A DNA stretch of 64,000 nucleotides from Alligator mississippiensis (lineage: Eukaryota; Chordata; Crocodylia; Alligatoridae). The notes beneath the pieces were generated by a model. The model saw nothing but the letters and a program-made list of their open reading frames with translations, did no database searches and had not been told where the DNA came from. Below are positions 12,736 to 24,900 of this stretch, piece by piece (the stretch's first letter is position 1; each line of letters starts with the position of its first letter). The DNA is taken from assembly GCF_030867095.1 (NCBI RefSeq), contig NC_081825.1:262890954-262954953 (forward strand). The letters run 5' to 3'. Position numbers and translations under genes: made by a program.

Positions 12736-12966
12736 GGTGAGGCCCAACAGATTGGACAGGAGGCACAGATGGACAGCATGTATTTTCCTGAGTCAGCACC
12801 AGGGGGCCCCAGCCCCATCTCCCTGGATGTTCTCAGCTTCCTGGACACATTAGCAAACAGCACGGAGGAGCAGTGCTTCAGCGCCCGCTCTCACAGCACG
12901 GTTCTCCAGGGGCTGCCCTTCGGCGGTGTGCCCACTGTGCTTGCCATCAACTTCATCCTCTGGTTG
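12736..12966 (+). CDS. TMEM63C: TMEM63C coding exon 1 (33 bp 5' UTR plus residues 1-66)
   Basis: An acceptor (tttttgcag) precedes 12,736, so at least one further 5' untranslated exon should exist upstream. The ATG is at 12,769. The exon encodes a short lumenal/extracellular N-terminus with an NST glycosylation sequon, the conserved [13 protein letters not shown] motif and the start of membrane helix 0. It ends in phase 0 at a gtgagt donor. The N-terminus is longer than in human TMEM63C, with a proline-rich start. Confidence 0.9.
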
Positions 12967-15900
12967 GTGAGTGAGCAGGTGTGGGGGGGCTGAGTACCAA
13001 TCCCCACCTCCCTTCCCAAATGCCAGGGAGATGGTCTTATGCACACAGGAAAGATAAGCCCTTTCCAAGGGTCTCAGGGCGACTAATGTCTGAGTGAGAG
13101 AGGAGGGGCACCCTTACTGCAGAGGGCTATGTGTACAGCATCCCAGCGGGTGTCAGTAGAAGCAGGGACCAAGACAAATTGAACCAGGAGGTCCCTTGCA
13201 GGTCCTCTTTGCCTGTGGAAAGACAGCTTTAACCATGTGTGCTTTCCCATAGCAACAGCCATACTCAGAAACCTGGGCCCTGTAACTACCCCTCTGTGGT
13301 AGCACTGCTGGATGCTGCAGCAGAGACAAGGTTTGTCACTTTCACCCTCACAAAGCGTGAAGGGATGACACAGCAGCAAAACCACATCACCCTTGTCTAC
13401 ACTGGAGCTTTTACTGATACCTGGGCTAAAGGAAGTGTGGGAAGAGGGTGTATACATGGCTGTGGGTGTGGAGTTGGTATCCCTGAGGGGAAGCTGGTAG
13501 GAACAGCAGCCATAAACACTTGTGTGCCTTACATGAACCACCAAGGGGGAATCTGATTCTGCCTACAGACATGTGGGTGGGTTTCAGTGCATGCCATGTG
13601 TCTGCAGCAGGTGTACAGCCCAATCTGCAAGTGGGGAGGAGCTGTACTATGAGCTGAGCAAGCAGCTTTGCCCAAGGAGTATTTGGCGGGTTTCTGTGTA
13701 TGGACTCTTCTCTTTACCTGTGTGTGTAGTAGGCACTGTGGCTATATAGGTGTCTGCCTCTGTGTGTGGAGAGCTATGCTCACCTCAGCTGTGTTAGCTT
13801 TCCATCTGTGTGTGTGTGCATTCTCTCTGGGCGTACAGGGGTGTGGATATATATAGTCCCCTGGGTTTAGTGGGATTCTGCTAGTGTGTGAGTACAGTCA
13901 CCCTGCCAGTGGGCCTCTGGCAGCTGTGGTGACATTGCTAAGGCAGGAGCACAGTTGGCCATCAGCACTGAGGGGACACAGTAGAGATCAGGCAAAGGGA
14001 ACATTAACCCTTTGATTTCTCCCACCTGCTGAAGCTCCTCCTCCTGGTCTTCTCCTGCCTTCGAAAAGCAGCTTGGGACTATGGGCGTCTGGCCCTGCTG
14101 ATGGATAATGACAGGTAAGAACTAAGCTTCCTTCCTAGATGCCTTAATGGCCTTGTCAGTCTCCAGCCTCTGCTACAGCTATCAAGGAAGAAGCCAGTTA
14201 GTGCCACTTGGTTATAATGTGGATAGAGTTTCAGGTATTGGGGGATGTTGCAGCTCATAACCTCTGTAGCTGTCTTACCTCCTCCATGCTGCAGACTGTC
14301 TTAAGAGAAGTTGAACTCTGTGCTGTGCTACAGCACAGCCTGGGCTGCATCTGGGCCAGCTTTCCCAGCAGGCCCTAGTTGGTGTTGCTCGGTACAGAGC
14401 GAGCCAGCACCAGGCAGGTTTTGACTCTGGTGTGTTTAGGGATATGGCTTTCTTTTCATGCAGTTATTTTAAGAAATGCCATAAAACCCCATTAGCATGT
14501 GCAGCATTTATTGAGCTAAAACACCATTTCCCCTGCCTCCTGCCACACAGTCACATAATCCCTTAGGCAAGCCCCCATCCTCTGACTGAAATTTCTGATT
14601 TGCTCCTGTCACTGTGGGCTTGATTCCCCACCTGCTGAAACCACTGGCAAAGGTGTGGCTGAATGCACTAGGCCAGGAGTCAGCCCATGGCCTGCACAGA
14701 AGGACTCCCTGAGGGCTAAGGAAGTAGCTGGCATATGTCTTGGTGCTTTAGCCTTCTGGAAAAGCGGGTGCCTCTTGCAGAGAGGTCCTGAGTGTGCATC
14801 TGGATGAAACCTTCAAGCTATGATGTGGCAAGAGAAAGGAGATGATGGTGTAGGGACACACTTGGAGGGGGGTGTGGAATTTGCTGTCTGGGCAAAGGTG
14901 AGAGGGCCTGTAAGGAAACAGGTAATGGTTGAGCTTGGAATAGGTGATAGTTGGGGGGGATTATGGCACCTGGTGTGCTGCAGTTCTTTGTGTTACTAAC
15001 AGTAAGGTGGAGGTGAAGGAGGAGTGAGTGTATAGGGGGTAAAGGGCTCGAGGCTGCAGTTGTGATAGCTGACTAGGTGATACTGTGCAAAGGAGTGGTT
15101 GCAGGGAATGGGGAAGGGAACTGGGCAAGATGATCAGGGAATGATGCAGTCTTCTGAGTAGCTGTTGGTGTGTCTAATTGTCTCTTTCCCCCCCACACTT
15201 TTGTAACAGCCGAATCCCTCCAAGCACATGGAACTCCTATGAGTAATGATACTAGTGATCTGGTGACTGGCGTTGGTGGCAGGATACGTGTCTTCTTGGA
15301 AAAGAAAGAATCAGTAGCTGCTTTCCTAGGGTGTTTGAGGGGCAGGTGGCTAGGCCAGACATCTCCCAGCATAGAGCCTGGCACTGGCAGCAAGAGGAGG
15401 GCTTGAGGACAGTTGTGTATAGCAGCAAAATTCCCAAATTCTTCCACTCAGCTGCAGTGGGTGGAAGGGAATATCAGTAGTCTCTGGGCCTTAGGACAAA
15501 GCCCTACATTAAAATACGAACATCCATCACAATTAAAAATGACTCCGGCACCAGGTTTGAGGGGGTGGGGGTTACATTCTGAGAGATTTTGTTGTCCATT
15601 CGCCCCTCCGTACCCTGCAGCCTGAAACCAGACTGATCTGCCAGGCCTCCCCTCCTAGGCTTGCCAGGCTCCTCAGTATTTTAGTGCCATCCTGCTCCCC
15701 ACCCCGCAGTGCTTCCTCTTTCTTTCCCTAGGATGCACTGGGGGTGGGGGGTAGCACAGATGTGGTGATGGGGGAATGTGGGGTAGTCTCTGCAAGGCAT
15801 GAGGCTGGCTACAGGAAATTGTTTCTAGAACCCTTTTCTGATCTTTATTCTCCTTTGGTTTTTCTTCTGCTCTGGCTTTGGGTCTAAAACTGGAAATGTG

Positions 15901-18900
15901 TTGATGAGGTTTTCCCTCCTGGGACAGATCAAAGGGGCGCAGGCAAGATTCAAAACATGTGCTGGGATTAAAAAGTACTGGAATGTCTCCTGAGATCATC
16001 AACTGAGGGGCTGTAAAAATTCATTTTACAGGAATCATCCAGCATGTGAGCTGAAAGAGATGCTCCCATTAGCTGTCAGTGCCACAGGGCCTACGACACC
16101 TAGTGAAGCAATTCTGATTCTGCTCTATAGAGAGTAGCATGTGTGCAGACATGCACACCCAATCTCTCATTCATTACAATATTACCATTATTGACTGACT
16201 TGGTGCCTCATCTCTCCTGTATCCGGTGGCCATCAGTTGAGTTCGATATGCCCACTCAGCAATGGCAGCATGCGTCTAATCACTGTTCTAGTGACCATGA
16301 AACTGTAACCTGGGCATAGGAACTGCAGTGACTTCCTTGGGTGATGGGGTGGGGGTGACATGCTTTGGGACTGTAGTGGTTTTATGCACAGAGTCCTTCT
16401 ACCACCTGCTGATTCACTGGCTTAGTGAACAGGCTGATGGAAGAACTGACTACTTAAAGCTACTGAGCTGAGAAATCCCTGCCAGCCTCTGAGCTAGAAA
16501 TGCACAGGCACTGTCCCAGCCCAGTTGATTGCCCAGGAAGGTCTCAGTCACTAAGGGAAAGCTTCCGATCACTTTGATGAAAGTCTGATCAGGATCTTAC
16601 ATTTTCCCTTTTCCTTTTGTCCTTCTGCCTCTTTCATTCTCTTCTTCTTCCCCCTCTCTCTATACTTTTCCTTTGTCATCGTTTCTGTCTTCCCTGAAAG
16701 CCTGACATCACTGTTCTATGGAGAGCAGAGTGAGAAGGAGAAATCCCCTTCCGAGACCAGCCCTCTGGAAGCTGATAACAAAGATGTGGTGAGTGTCCAG
16801 CAGGATGTAGTGCGGGAAGTTAGCTCCATCCTGTGCCAAGAGGAAGTGTTATTATTGGAAGCCCAGGTCAGAAATGGAATTGGGTCACAAGCACAGAGCT
16901 TCCTGCTTCATCTGAACCAGCAGCAGATCAAAGAGCTGCTCATTTTTTTTCCTGGGAAGCTGCATTGTTCTGATGTCCTTATTAGGGGGGGCAGGTTGGG
17001 GGAAATCACTGCCTTTTTTCCTATCACCCCAGAGCAATTTAATTGCTTACACTAGCAGCAGGAGGCTTAACGCAGACAGGGCATGGGCACTTCTGCCAGT
17101 ATCGTAGCGAGGAAGTTTGGTGCCCTTGGCAACCCTGTAGTCGCAGCCCTCCCTCATCCCACACCCAGATCCGGGGCCTGGGGGTGCACACAGTGGTGGG
17201 AGCTGCCCCCACCCCCACCCTGCGCCCCCCCGGACAAGCTGCTTGTGGTTCTGTCTTGCACCCTACCCCAGCTGGGCACTATCTGTCCCAGTCACAGTCC
17301 CCCTCCACCCTCACCAGAGGGCCTCAGTCTGCCCCCACCCCAACTGTCCCCCACAACAGACTCACCAGCCAGGCACTGCTCTCCAAGTTGCCAGACTGGC
17401 CATGTGCATGCTGCAGCAGTGTGCATGCACGCGGCATTTATCAGCGACATTATTGACCACATGAGCCAACATTTTTCAACATATTTATAACAAAATATCA
17501 ACTCACAACTCACCTGTTGGTGCCCCTTTGCTTCAGTGCCCGGAGCAGTTACCCCACTTGCCCCTCCCTTCCTGTGGTACTGACTTCTACCATTGTGCCA
17601 TCTCCATCCAGGCCAAGCAGAGCTAGACAAACTGGTGACAGAAACTCCAGAGTCCTGTCTAGAGCAGCACCTCCTCCAGTAGCAAATCTTGGCCAAGGTC
17701 TAGGAATTCCTTTCTGGCCCCTAACCCTGACTCCCTAACAGGGGTAAGGGAGTCAGTGTACATTTCACTGCATGTGGGTCTCTTCCCTTGATGCCAGGTG
17801 GCTATGGAGTCAAGTCATACTGAAGCCAAGCAGAAGGAGCATTGGCTCCCAGGATGCAAACTCGTCTTCAAGACTGATACTACCAGGCAGTTCTAGGTCA
17901 GGTACTGAGGAGGAGATATCCTTGGGAAGGAGTGCTTGAGCTAAAGGCTACCATACCAAGGTGGGGCAGGGAGGGCAGTGTAGACCTGTCCCCTTGATTT
18001 TGCAGGGTTCATCCCCCTGCTATTTTCTCCCTTGACCTCTCCCCCCTAACCTGCTCTCAAAGACAGGGCCTCGCCCTCCTGGCCCTCTGCTGTGGTTACT
18101 TGCTGTAAAGACATCTGTAGCCTAAATTTTTGTCCCTGAGCCTCACAACTTTCCCTCCTCATCCTGCTAGCTGCCTTCTGAGAGTATTAGTAGGTCCCTT
18201 CCATTTACACAGTGACTCTGAAGATATTTATAAGGTGCACATATGTCCCTCTGGAGTCATCATTATTCTAGACCGCTGATTTTCAACGAGGGGGCCATGG
18301 CACCCTGGGGTGCTGCAAGGTCTTTGTAACAGTATTGCACAATATTAGCACTGTTAGATATGCAATTACAAGATCAACCCAGAGATTCCAAGTAGGAACC
18401 CAGAGTGTCAAAAGCATTCTAACCTGTTGTGGCCTTTTTGAGTTCTTTGCAACAGAAGAATTACTCTAGTATTGTTCTGTAGTCAAGAAATGAATGAATG
18501 CTAAGAGTTGGCATTTTCCAAGGAGTGCCTTGAATCTAATGAGGGGTGCCTTGAGTCTCAAAAGGCTGAGAACCAGTGTTCTAGGTCATGCTGCCTAGAC
18601 TCGTGCCATGGAATGTGGCCAGGTGCATTTAACAGTTGGTTTCTCTCCCCTTCTCCTCATATGCCTATCCTGAGCCCTCTGCTTCCTTTGCTGATTGCCC
18701 ATGTGGAAAGTAAAGATCCCCAGGCAATTGCAGCAAAAGCAGTGGAAAGCAATCAAGCCTTCTGCCCTAAGAGGCAAGAGTTGTTCTGTCTGTGCTGGTA
18801 GGAGCATTGTCTTTGAGTTCAAAACAGCAGCTGTGCTAGCATAACACAAGCTGATGCGTTGAAGGCATTCCCTGTTCTCCCCAGCCATGGTTGCAGTGCT

Positions 18901-21900
18901 GCCGGCACCCACTTCCCTACATGATGCTCTCTCAGCCCATGTTGCTCTTATGGTATCTTGCATTGACCTCCACTAACTGATCTTGTTTTCCATCTTCCTT
19001 TCTAGGGATTCTGCTCTTGGCTCATTTCCATCTACCAAATGAAGTAAGTACATGTCCTTCCCAATCTGTACAGGAGGATGGCAACCATGCCTCATTCTGC
19101 CTTTCAATTTACTAAGGCACCCTCACCAATATATGGTGCCTTCAACCCCAGGTTGTTGTATCCACTTGGCCTCCTTTGGCAGTCTTGGGTAAGAAAGGAG
19201 TGCGGATTTTTTACTTATTATCCAACACTCTGTCCCTTGTCCTGCTCCGTCTCCAACTTGCTCTGCTTTTGGTGACTGCTCCCTTCCTGCCCTGTGAGTC
19301 ATTCAGGGGTCCCACCACTTATCTGGAGTTCAGAAAGTCTGACATACTTCTCCCCTCATTTCTGAAAATACCATTTGGGTTTGGAAGAGCAAGAAAATGT
19401 CTCTACTCGGTTCCCTTGGGGTGGGAAAATGCTGGAACTGTCACAGGAGAGACCGTTTTCCAGGCAATTTCCAGCTCCAGTTTTATAGTTTCATAGTTGG
19501 TAGGGTTGGAAGGGACCTGAGCAGATCATCAAATCCGACCCCCTGCCATGGGCAGGAAAGAATGCTGGGGCCAAATGACCCCGGCTAGGTGTCTATCTAG
19601 CCTTTTTTTGAAGACCCTCCAGGGTAGGAGTGAGCACCACTTCCTTTGGAAGATGGTTCCAGATCCTAGCCACACTGACAGAAGTAGTGCCTCCTGATAT
19701 CTAGCCTGAATCTACTCTCCATTAACTTATGGCTGCTATTCCTTGTTACTCCTGGTAGTGCTCAGGGCACCAGGGACTCTCCCATTGCCTGCTGGTCCCC
19801 CTTGGTCAGTCTATAGACGGCCACCAGATCCCCTCTTAACCTTCTCTTGTGGAGGCTGAACAAGTTCAGGTCCCGTAGCCTCCCCTCATAGTCTTGCTGC
19901 CCCCTGCAGCCTTGCTGCCCCCTGATCATGCAGTGGCCCTCCTCTGGACCCTCCTGATGCTGTCTACATCCCTCCTGAAGTGCGGTGCCCAGAACTGGAT
20001 GCAGTACTCCAACTGCGGCCTGACCAATGTTGCATGGAGGGGGAGGATCACCTCCTTGGACCTGCTCATGATGCATCTATGGATGCATGACAAGTTGCGG
20101 TTAGCCTTCCTGACCGTGTCCCCACATTGTCGGCCCATGTTCATCTTGGAGTCAATAACGACTCCAAGATCCTTTTCTGCCCCTGTACGGATGAGAAGGG
20201 AATTCCCCAGCCTGTAGGTATGCTGCTGGTTCTTCCTCCCCAGGTGCAATACATTGCACTTGTAAGTATTGAAACCCATCCTGTTCTCATCGGCCCACCC
20301 CTGTAACCTGTCTAGATCTAATTGCAGCCTGTCCCTTTCCTCTAGTGTGCCCACATCTCCCCACATCTTAGTGTCATCTGCGAATTTGAACAAGGTGCTT
20401 TTCACCCCCTCATCCAAGTCGCTAATGAAGATGTCCCCCTTGGGGATCCCACTGCCCACATCCCTCCAGGTCAAAAATGACCTGTCTACAACCACTCTCT
20501 GGGTGCAGCTCTCCAACCAATTAGTGACCCATCTAAACGTGTAGACATCAACACCACAGTTACCTAATTTTTTAACGAGAATGGGGTGAGAGACAGTGTC
20601 GAAGGCCTTCCTAAAGTCCAGGAAGACTACGTCCACCGCGACACCTGTATTTAAGGATTTTGTGACCTGGTCATAGAAGGCCACCAGGGTGGTCTGACAG
20701 GACCTGCCTCTAACGAACCCATGTTGGTTGCCCCTAAGCATAATCTCCCCTGCTGGCCTCTCACAGATGTGCACCTGGATAATTTTCTCAAAGAGCTTCC
20801 CCAGGACCGAGGTAAGACTAACAGGCCTATAGTTTCCTGGGTCCTCCTTCCTCCCTTTTTTGAAAATGAGGACCACATTGGCCCTTTTCCAGTCCTCCGG
20901 CACCTTGCCAGAGTACCATGGGTGCTCGTAAACCGTGCTGGGGGTCCCTCAATGACCTCTGCTAATTCCTTCAGCATTCTGGGGTGGAGATCGTCAGAAC
21001 CTGCTGATATGAACACGTGTAGTCCCATCAGAAGTTCCCTGATTAGGTCCTCACTGACCCTGGGCCTGGCTGTGCCTCCCCTGCGACTGTCAGGGATCCC
21101 GATGTGGAGGATGACCTGGTCCCTGCTCAGAAAAATGGAGGCAAAGAAATTGTTAAAGAGATTAGCTTTGTTGTCTGGCGCAACCACCAGATTTCCTAGC
21201 GTGTCCTGCAGAGGCCCCATGTTACCCGGTACCTTCTTTTTACTCCCTATGTATTTAAAAAAGGACTTCTTGTTTCTGGGTCGCTAGTCCCAGTTCCATC
21301 TCCGCCTTAGCCTTCCTAACAGCCCCGCTACAATCTCGAGCCAAGGAGATATAATCCTCCCTGGTGATGGCCCCTCCCTTCCATTGGATGTATGCCTCCT
21401 TTTTGAGACGTTCCTGGATGCTTTTGGTGAGCCATGGGGGCTTTTGAGCACTCTTTCCCCCTTTGATCCATGTTGGGATTGTCACCCTTTGGGCATGGAG
21501 GATAATCTCCTTAAGGAACGACCACTCTTCTTGGACTCCCAACTGCTCTCCCTTCTGGGACCTCAGAGCCTCCCCGACTAGTCTCCTTACCTCATTGAAA
21601 TCTGCCTTCCTGAAGTCCAGGGCTGCTGCCTTGCTGCAGGCCTTTGACACCCTGTGCTGGATGGTGAATTCCAGTAGGCGATGATCACTATCGCCCAGGT
21701 GGTCGAGCACCCATAGTCCCCTCACCAAATCGTTGCCTGTGGCCAGGACCAGATCCAACAAGGCATTTCCCCTGGTGGAACTGTGCACCTTCTGGGTTAG
21801 ATGGAGGTCCTGTAACTCGGCTAGGAACTTACATGAGCGGTCAGACCTGGCTGACTGCTCTTCCCAGCAGATGTCCGGATAGTTTAGGTCACCCATGATC

Positions 21901-24900
21901 ACCACATCCTTTGACTTAACTGCCTCCGCAAGCTGACCTGAGAATTCCCAGTCTAGTTTTTCTCCCTGGCTGGGTGGTCTGTAGTAGACCCCCACCGTTA
22001 AGTTCCTTTCCCCCCCCGATCCCCTTGTATTCTGACCCAGAGCACTTCAGTCTGCCCTTCCTCTGACCCAGTGCTGTTTGCTGAGGGCATGTATTGCTCT
22101 TTGACATAGAGCGCCACACCCCCACCTTTCCTCCCTGTTCTATCCCTCCTGTACAGCCTATAGCCCTTGATGTTCACTGCCCAGTCATGTGTTGGATCCC
22201 ACCAAGTTTCAGTGAGCCCCACTATGTCTGGGTTTGTGTTAGCTAGCAGGAGGGCAAGTTCCTCCTGCTCGTTCACCATACTATGAGCATTAGAGTAGAG
22301 GCACTTAAGGCCTCCTGAAGGCACATGTACCGCCCCCCTAATCACAGGACTATCTGGGCCCCTGTGTCTTGCCTGGGTATTTCTTGTGCTTGTCGCCTGT
22401 CTTGGCTGGGCTGTTCTTGTGGGTGACTCTTCGTTCGGTGTTCTGTGGCTCCTTCCATCCTCATCCTCTCCTTCAGCACTTGGGTAATCAGAAATGTACC
22501 AATGTTTGTTGGTGCTTCTCTGGCCAGATCCTTGATGATTCACTCCTCACCTCCTGTGGCCATCTGAGATCTGTGGAAGAGAAGAGATAGACTGCCATGG
22601 GGATTAGACAGAAAACCATTAGGACCCTTAGCCCTTTCAGGGGCTAGGACAGTATTGTCCCTTTCAGCATACCCTCCACAGCTTTGCCAAGCCCAGGTTA
22701 AATGTCCTAGGTTTCTACCCCTCCCTTTGGGGTCCTATCCACCCTGCTGGACAGTTCCCCAGTAGGAAACCTGTCCATCTTCCATTACATATGTGCCTGA
22801 ACCTTACTCTTCATGGGGTTCAGAGCACTCCCCTGTGAAACCCCCATGTGTTCACAAACACAGGAGTCTGAGCTTGTGGTCTGCCACCCAGCTTCCTACT
22901 GGGGTGTGGTAGCTGCTTGCCCTGGGCTGGGTGCTGGAAGGTGACACCATCTTGGCTATACTAATGAGCCCTCCACCTCCTTTCCCCAGGGATGAAGAGA
23001 TTCAAAGCAGATGTGGGATCGATGCTACCACCTACCTCTCCTTCCAGCGCCACCTCCTGGTGCTGCTCATGATCATCTGTGTGCTTTCTGTGGCTGTCAT
23101 CCTGCCTGTCAACTTCTCGGGGGACCTCCTGGGTAGGTTCTTCTGCAGGCCTGCTAGGGGATCCCCATGGCAGGACACTGCTTCCCTCAGCATGTGGGTG
23201 TATCTTGTATACCATGCAGGTTGGGGTAACAATGGTCTTATTGTGGGTTGTCAGACAGGAATATAGAGTCTTTGGGCAGGGGGGATGGACCCAGTGATCT
23301 TGCGAGATCCCTTCCAGCCCTAATGGCTGTGAAATCTACAAGTCCTGGATAGCGTGTGGTTCCTGGGAAGCAAGTCCTAGGCACTGTGGTGGTGACAGAG
23401 GTCTTTCCTCTACGGTGTGGGGCAGCTTGGTGGGCAGCTGCGGAGTATTTGAAAATGCAGATACCAGGGTACCTTAAAGTATGGCAGGAGGAGCCATGGA
23501 GGAACCTAGGCAGCTGGCATAGTGGAGCTGTTCATATCTTTGAAACCTCTTGAACACATTCAGTTCTCCCATTCCTTCTGTCTCTCCTCTTCTCTTCCCT
23601 TCCAGGAAGTAATCCAGCTCACTTTGGCCGGACGACCATCGCCAATATCCCAACACAGTACGTGCCCCCAGCACCTCGCAGCTGCACCCCCTGCCACCTA
23701 CCAGGAGCGAGTGGGGCGCCAGCACACAGGGTTAGACCGTGACCAGTTTGGTGGTCGATGCTAGGGGTTTGCTCGTGCATGAGTCCTAAAGATCCCCTGT
23801 CTTTGGGCATCACACAGTTGTGTGAGCAGCTGATGCACAGATGTGTACAGCTACCCCAGAAGAGATGACAGCCGGTATGCCTACACCAGTCACTTCAGCA
23901 CCTTCTGCTGGGGCAGGCTGGCACTGGAGTAGCTTGAGCTTGCATGTTATCCTGACACATTTCTACAGCAGCTCAGCTGGTACTCCTGCAACTTTCCCTT
24001 TAGCACTCCCTTTAGCACTCCCTGTGGGAAGGGGCTAAGATTGCTATAACTGTGAACTGAACTCACAGCCAGCCCTCCTGCACCCATGTCTGGAAGAGGA
24101 GTTTCTAAGACTGGGGATGCCAAGCCCTGATGGTTTTCACTGTGATAGGCTGTCTGCTTGCTCCCCAGTTGGGGAGAGAGCTGGGCTGCAGTGGGTGCCA
24201 CTGGTCCTCATGGGTGGGTGCTGCTTTATTAGCTGATCTGTTCCTTCATCTCACCTAGAGACCGTCTCCTGTGGTTACACAGTATCTTCGCTCTCATCTA
24301 TTTCATTGTCACCATCTTCTCCATGGCACATCACTCAGTCCAGCTGGAATACAAGACAAATGAGAAGGTAAGCAGCCCTCTACCCTTTCTGCCCTTTCCA
24401 GCCTGAAGGGACCCTGGTCGCTTTTGCTTGTGCTTTGCCATTTCTGCCTTTGCAGAAACTGTCGTTAGTTCCAGAATAAGCTTGATCTCTCCAATCAGCC
24501 AGAAACTGGGCAGACTGGGAATGAGGAGTTGGATTTCTCCCAGATGGAGGAGAAAGAATGGCCCACCCCCCCACATACACACATGCACACCCATTCTCTC
24601 CCTTGAGTAGAGATTTGTTTGTGGCATTGATGAGGCCTGAGCTCTCCCATTTCCTAAGTGGTGGTAGGGCCAGGAGTTACACCATGACACTGGTGCAGTT
24701 AGAGCCACAAGTAAGTGTGTCCAGTGGTTACACCAGGATACTGATGTAACTAGGGCCAGTGACTAGACATCAGGATTCCTGGGTTCTCTTCCCACTTCTT
24801 GGGAAGCTCAGTGTACTGGAGCCAACAATCGAGACTCCTGGACTGGGCTCCTAACTATGCTTCCAATTCATAGTGTGGTGCTGTTCCAGCCCTTTCCCCT

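Noticed and set aside
19894-21684. Plus-strand frames of up to 188 codons opposite the CR1
   Set aside because: Antisense shadows of CR1 ORF2, whose endonuclease and RT motifs read on the minus strand.
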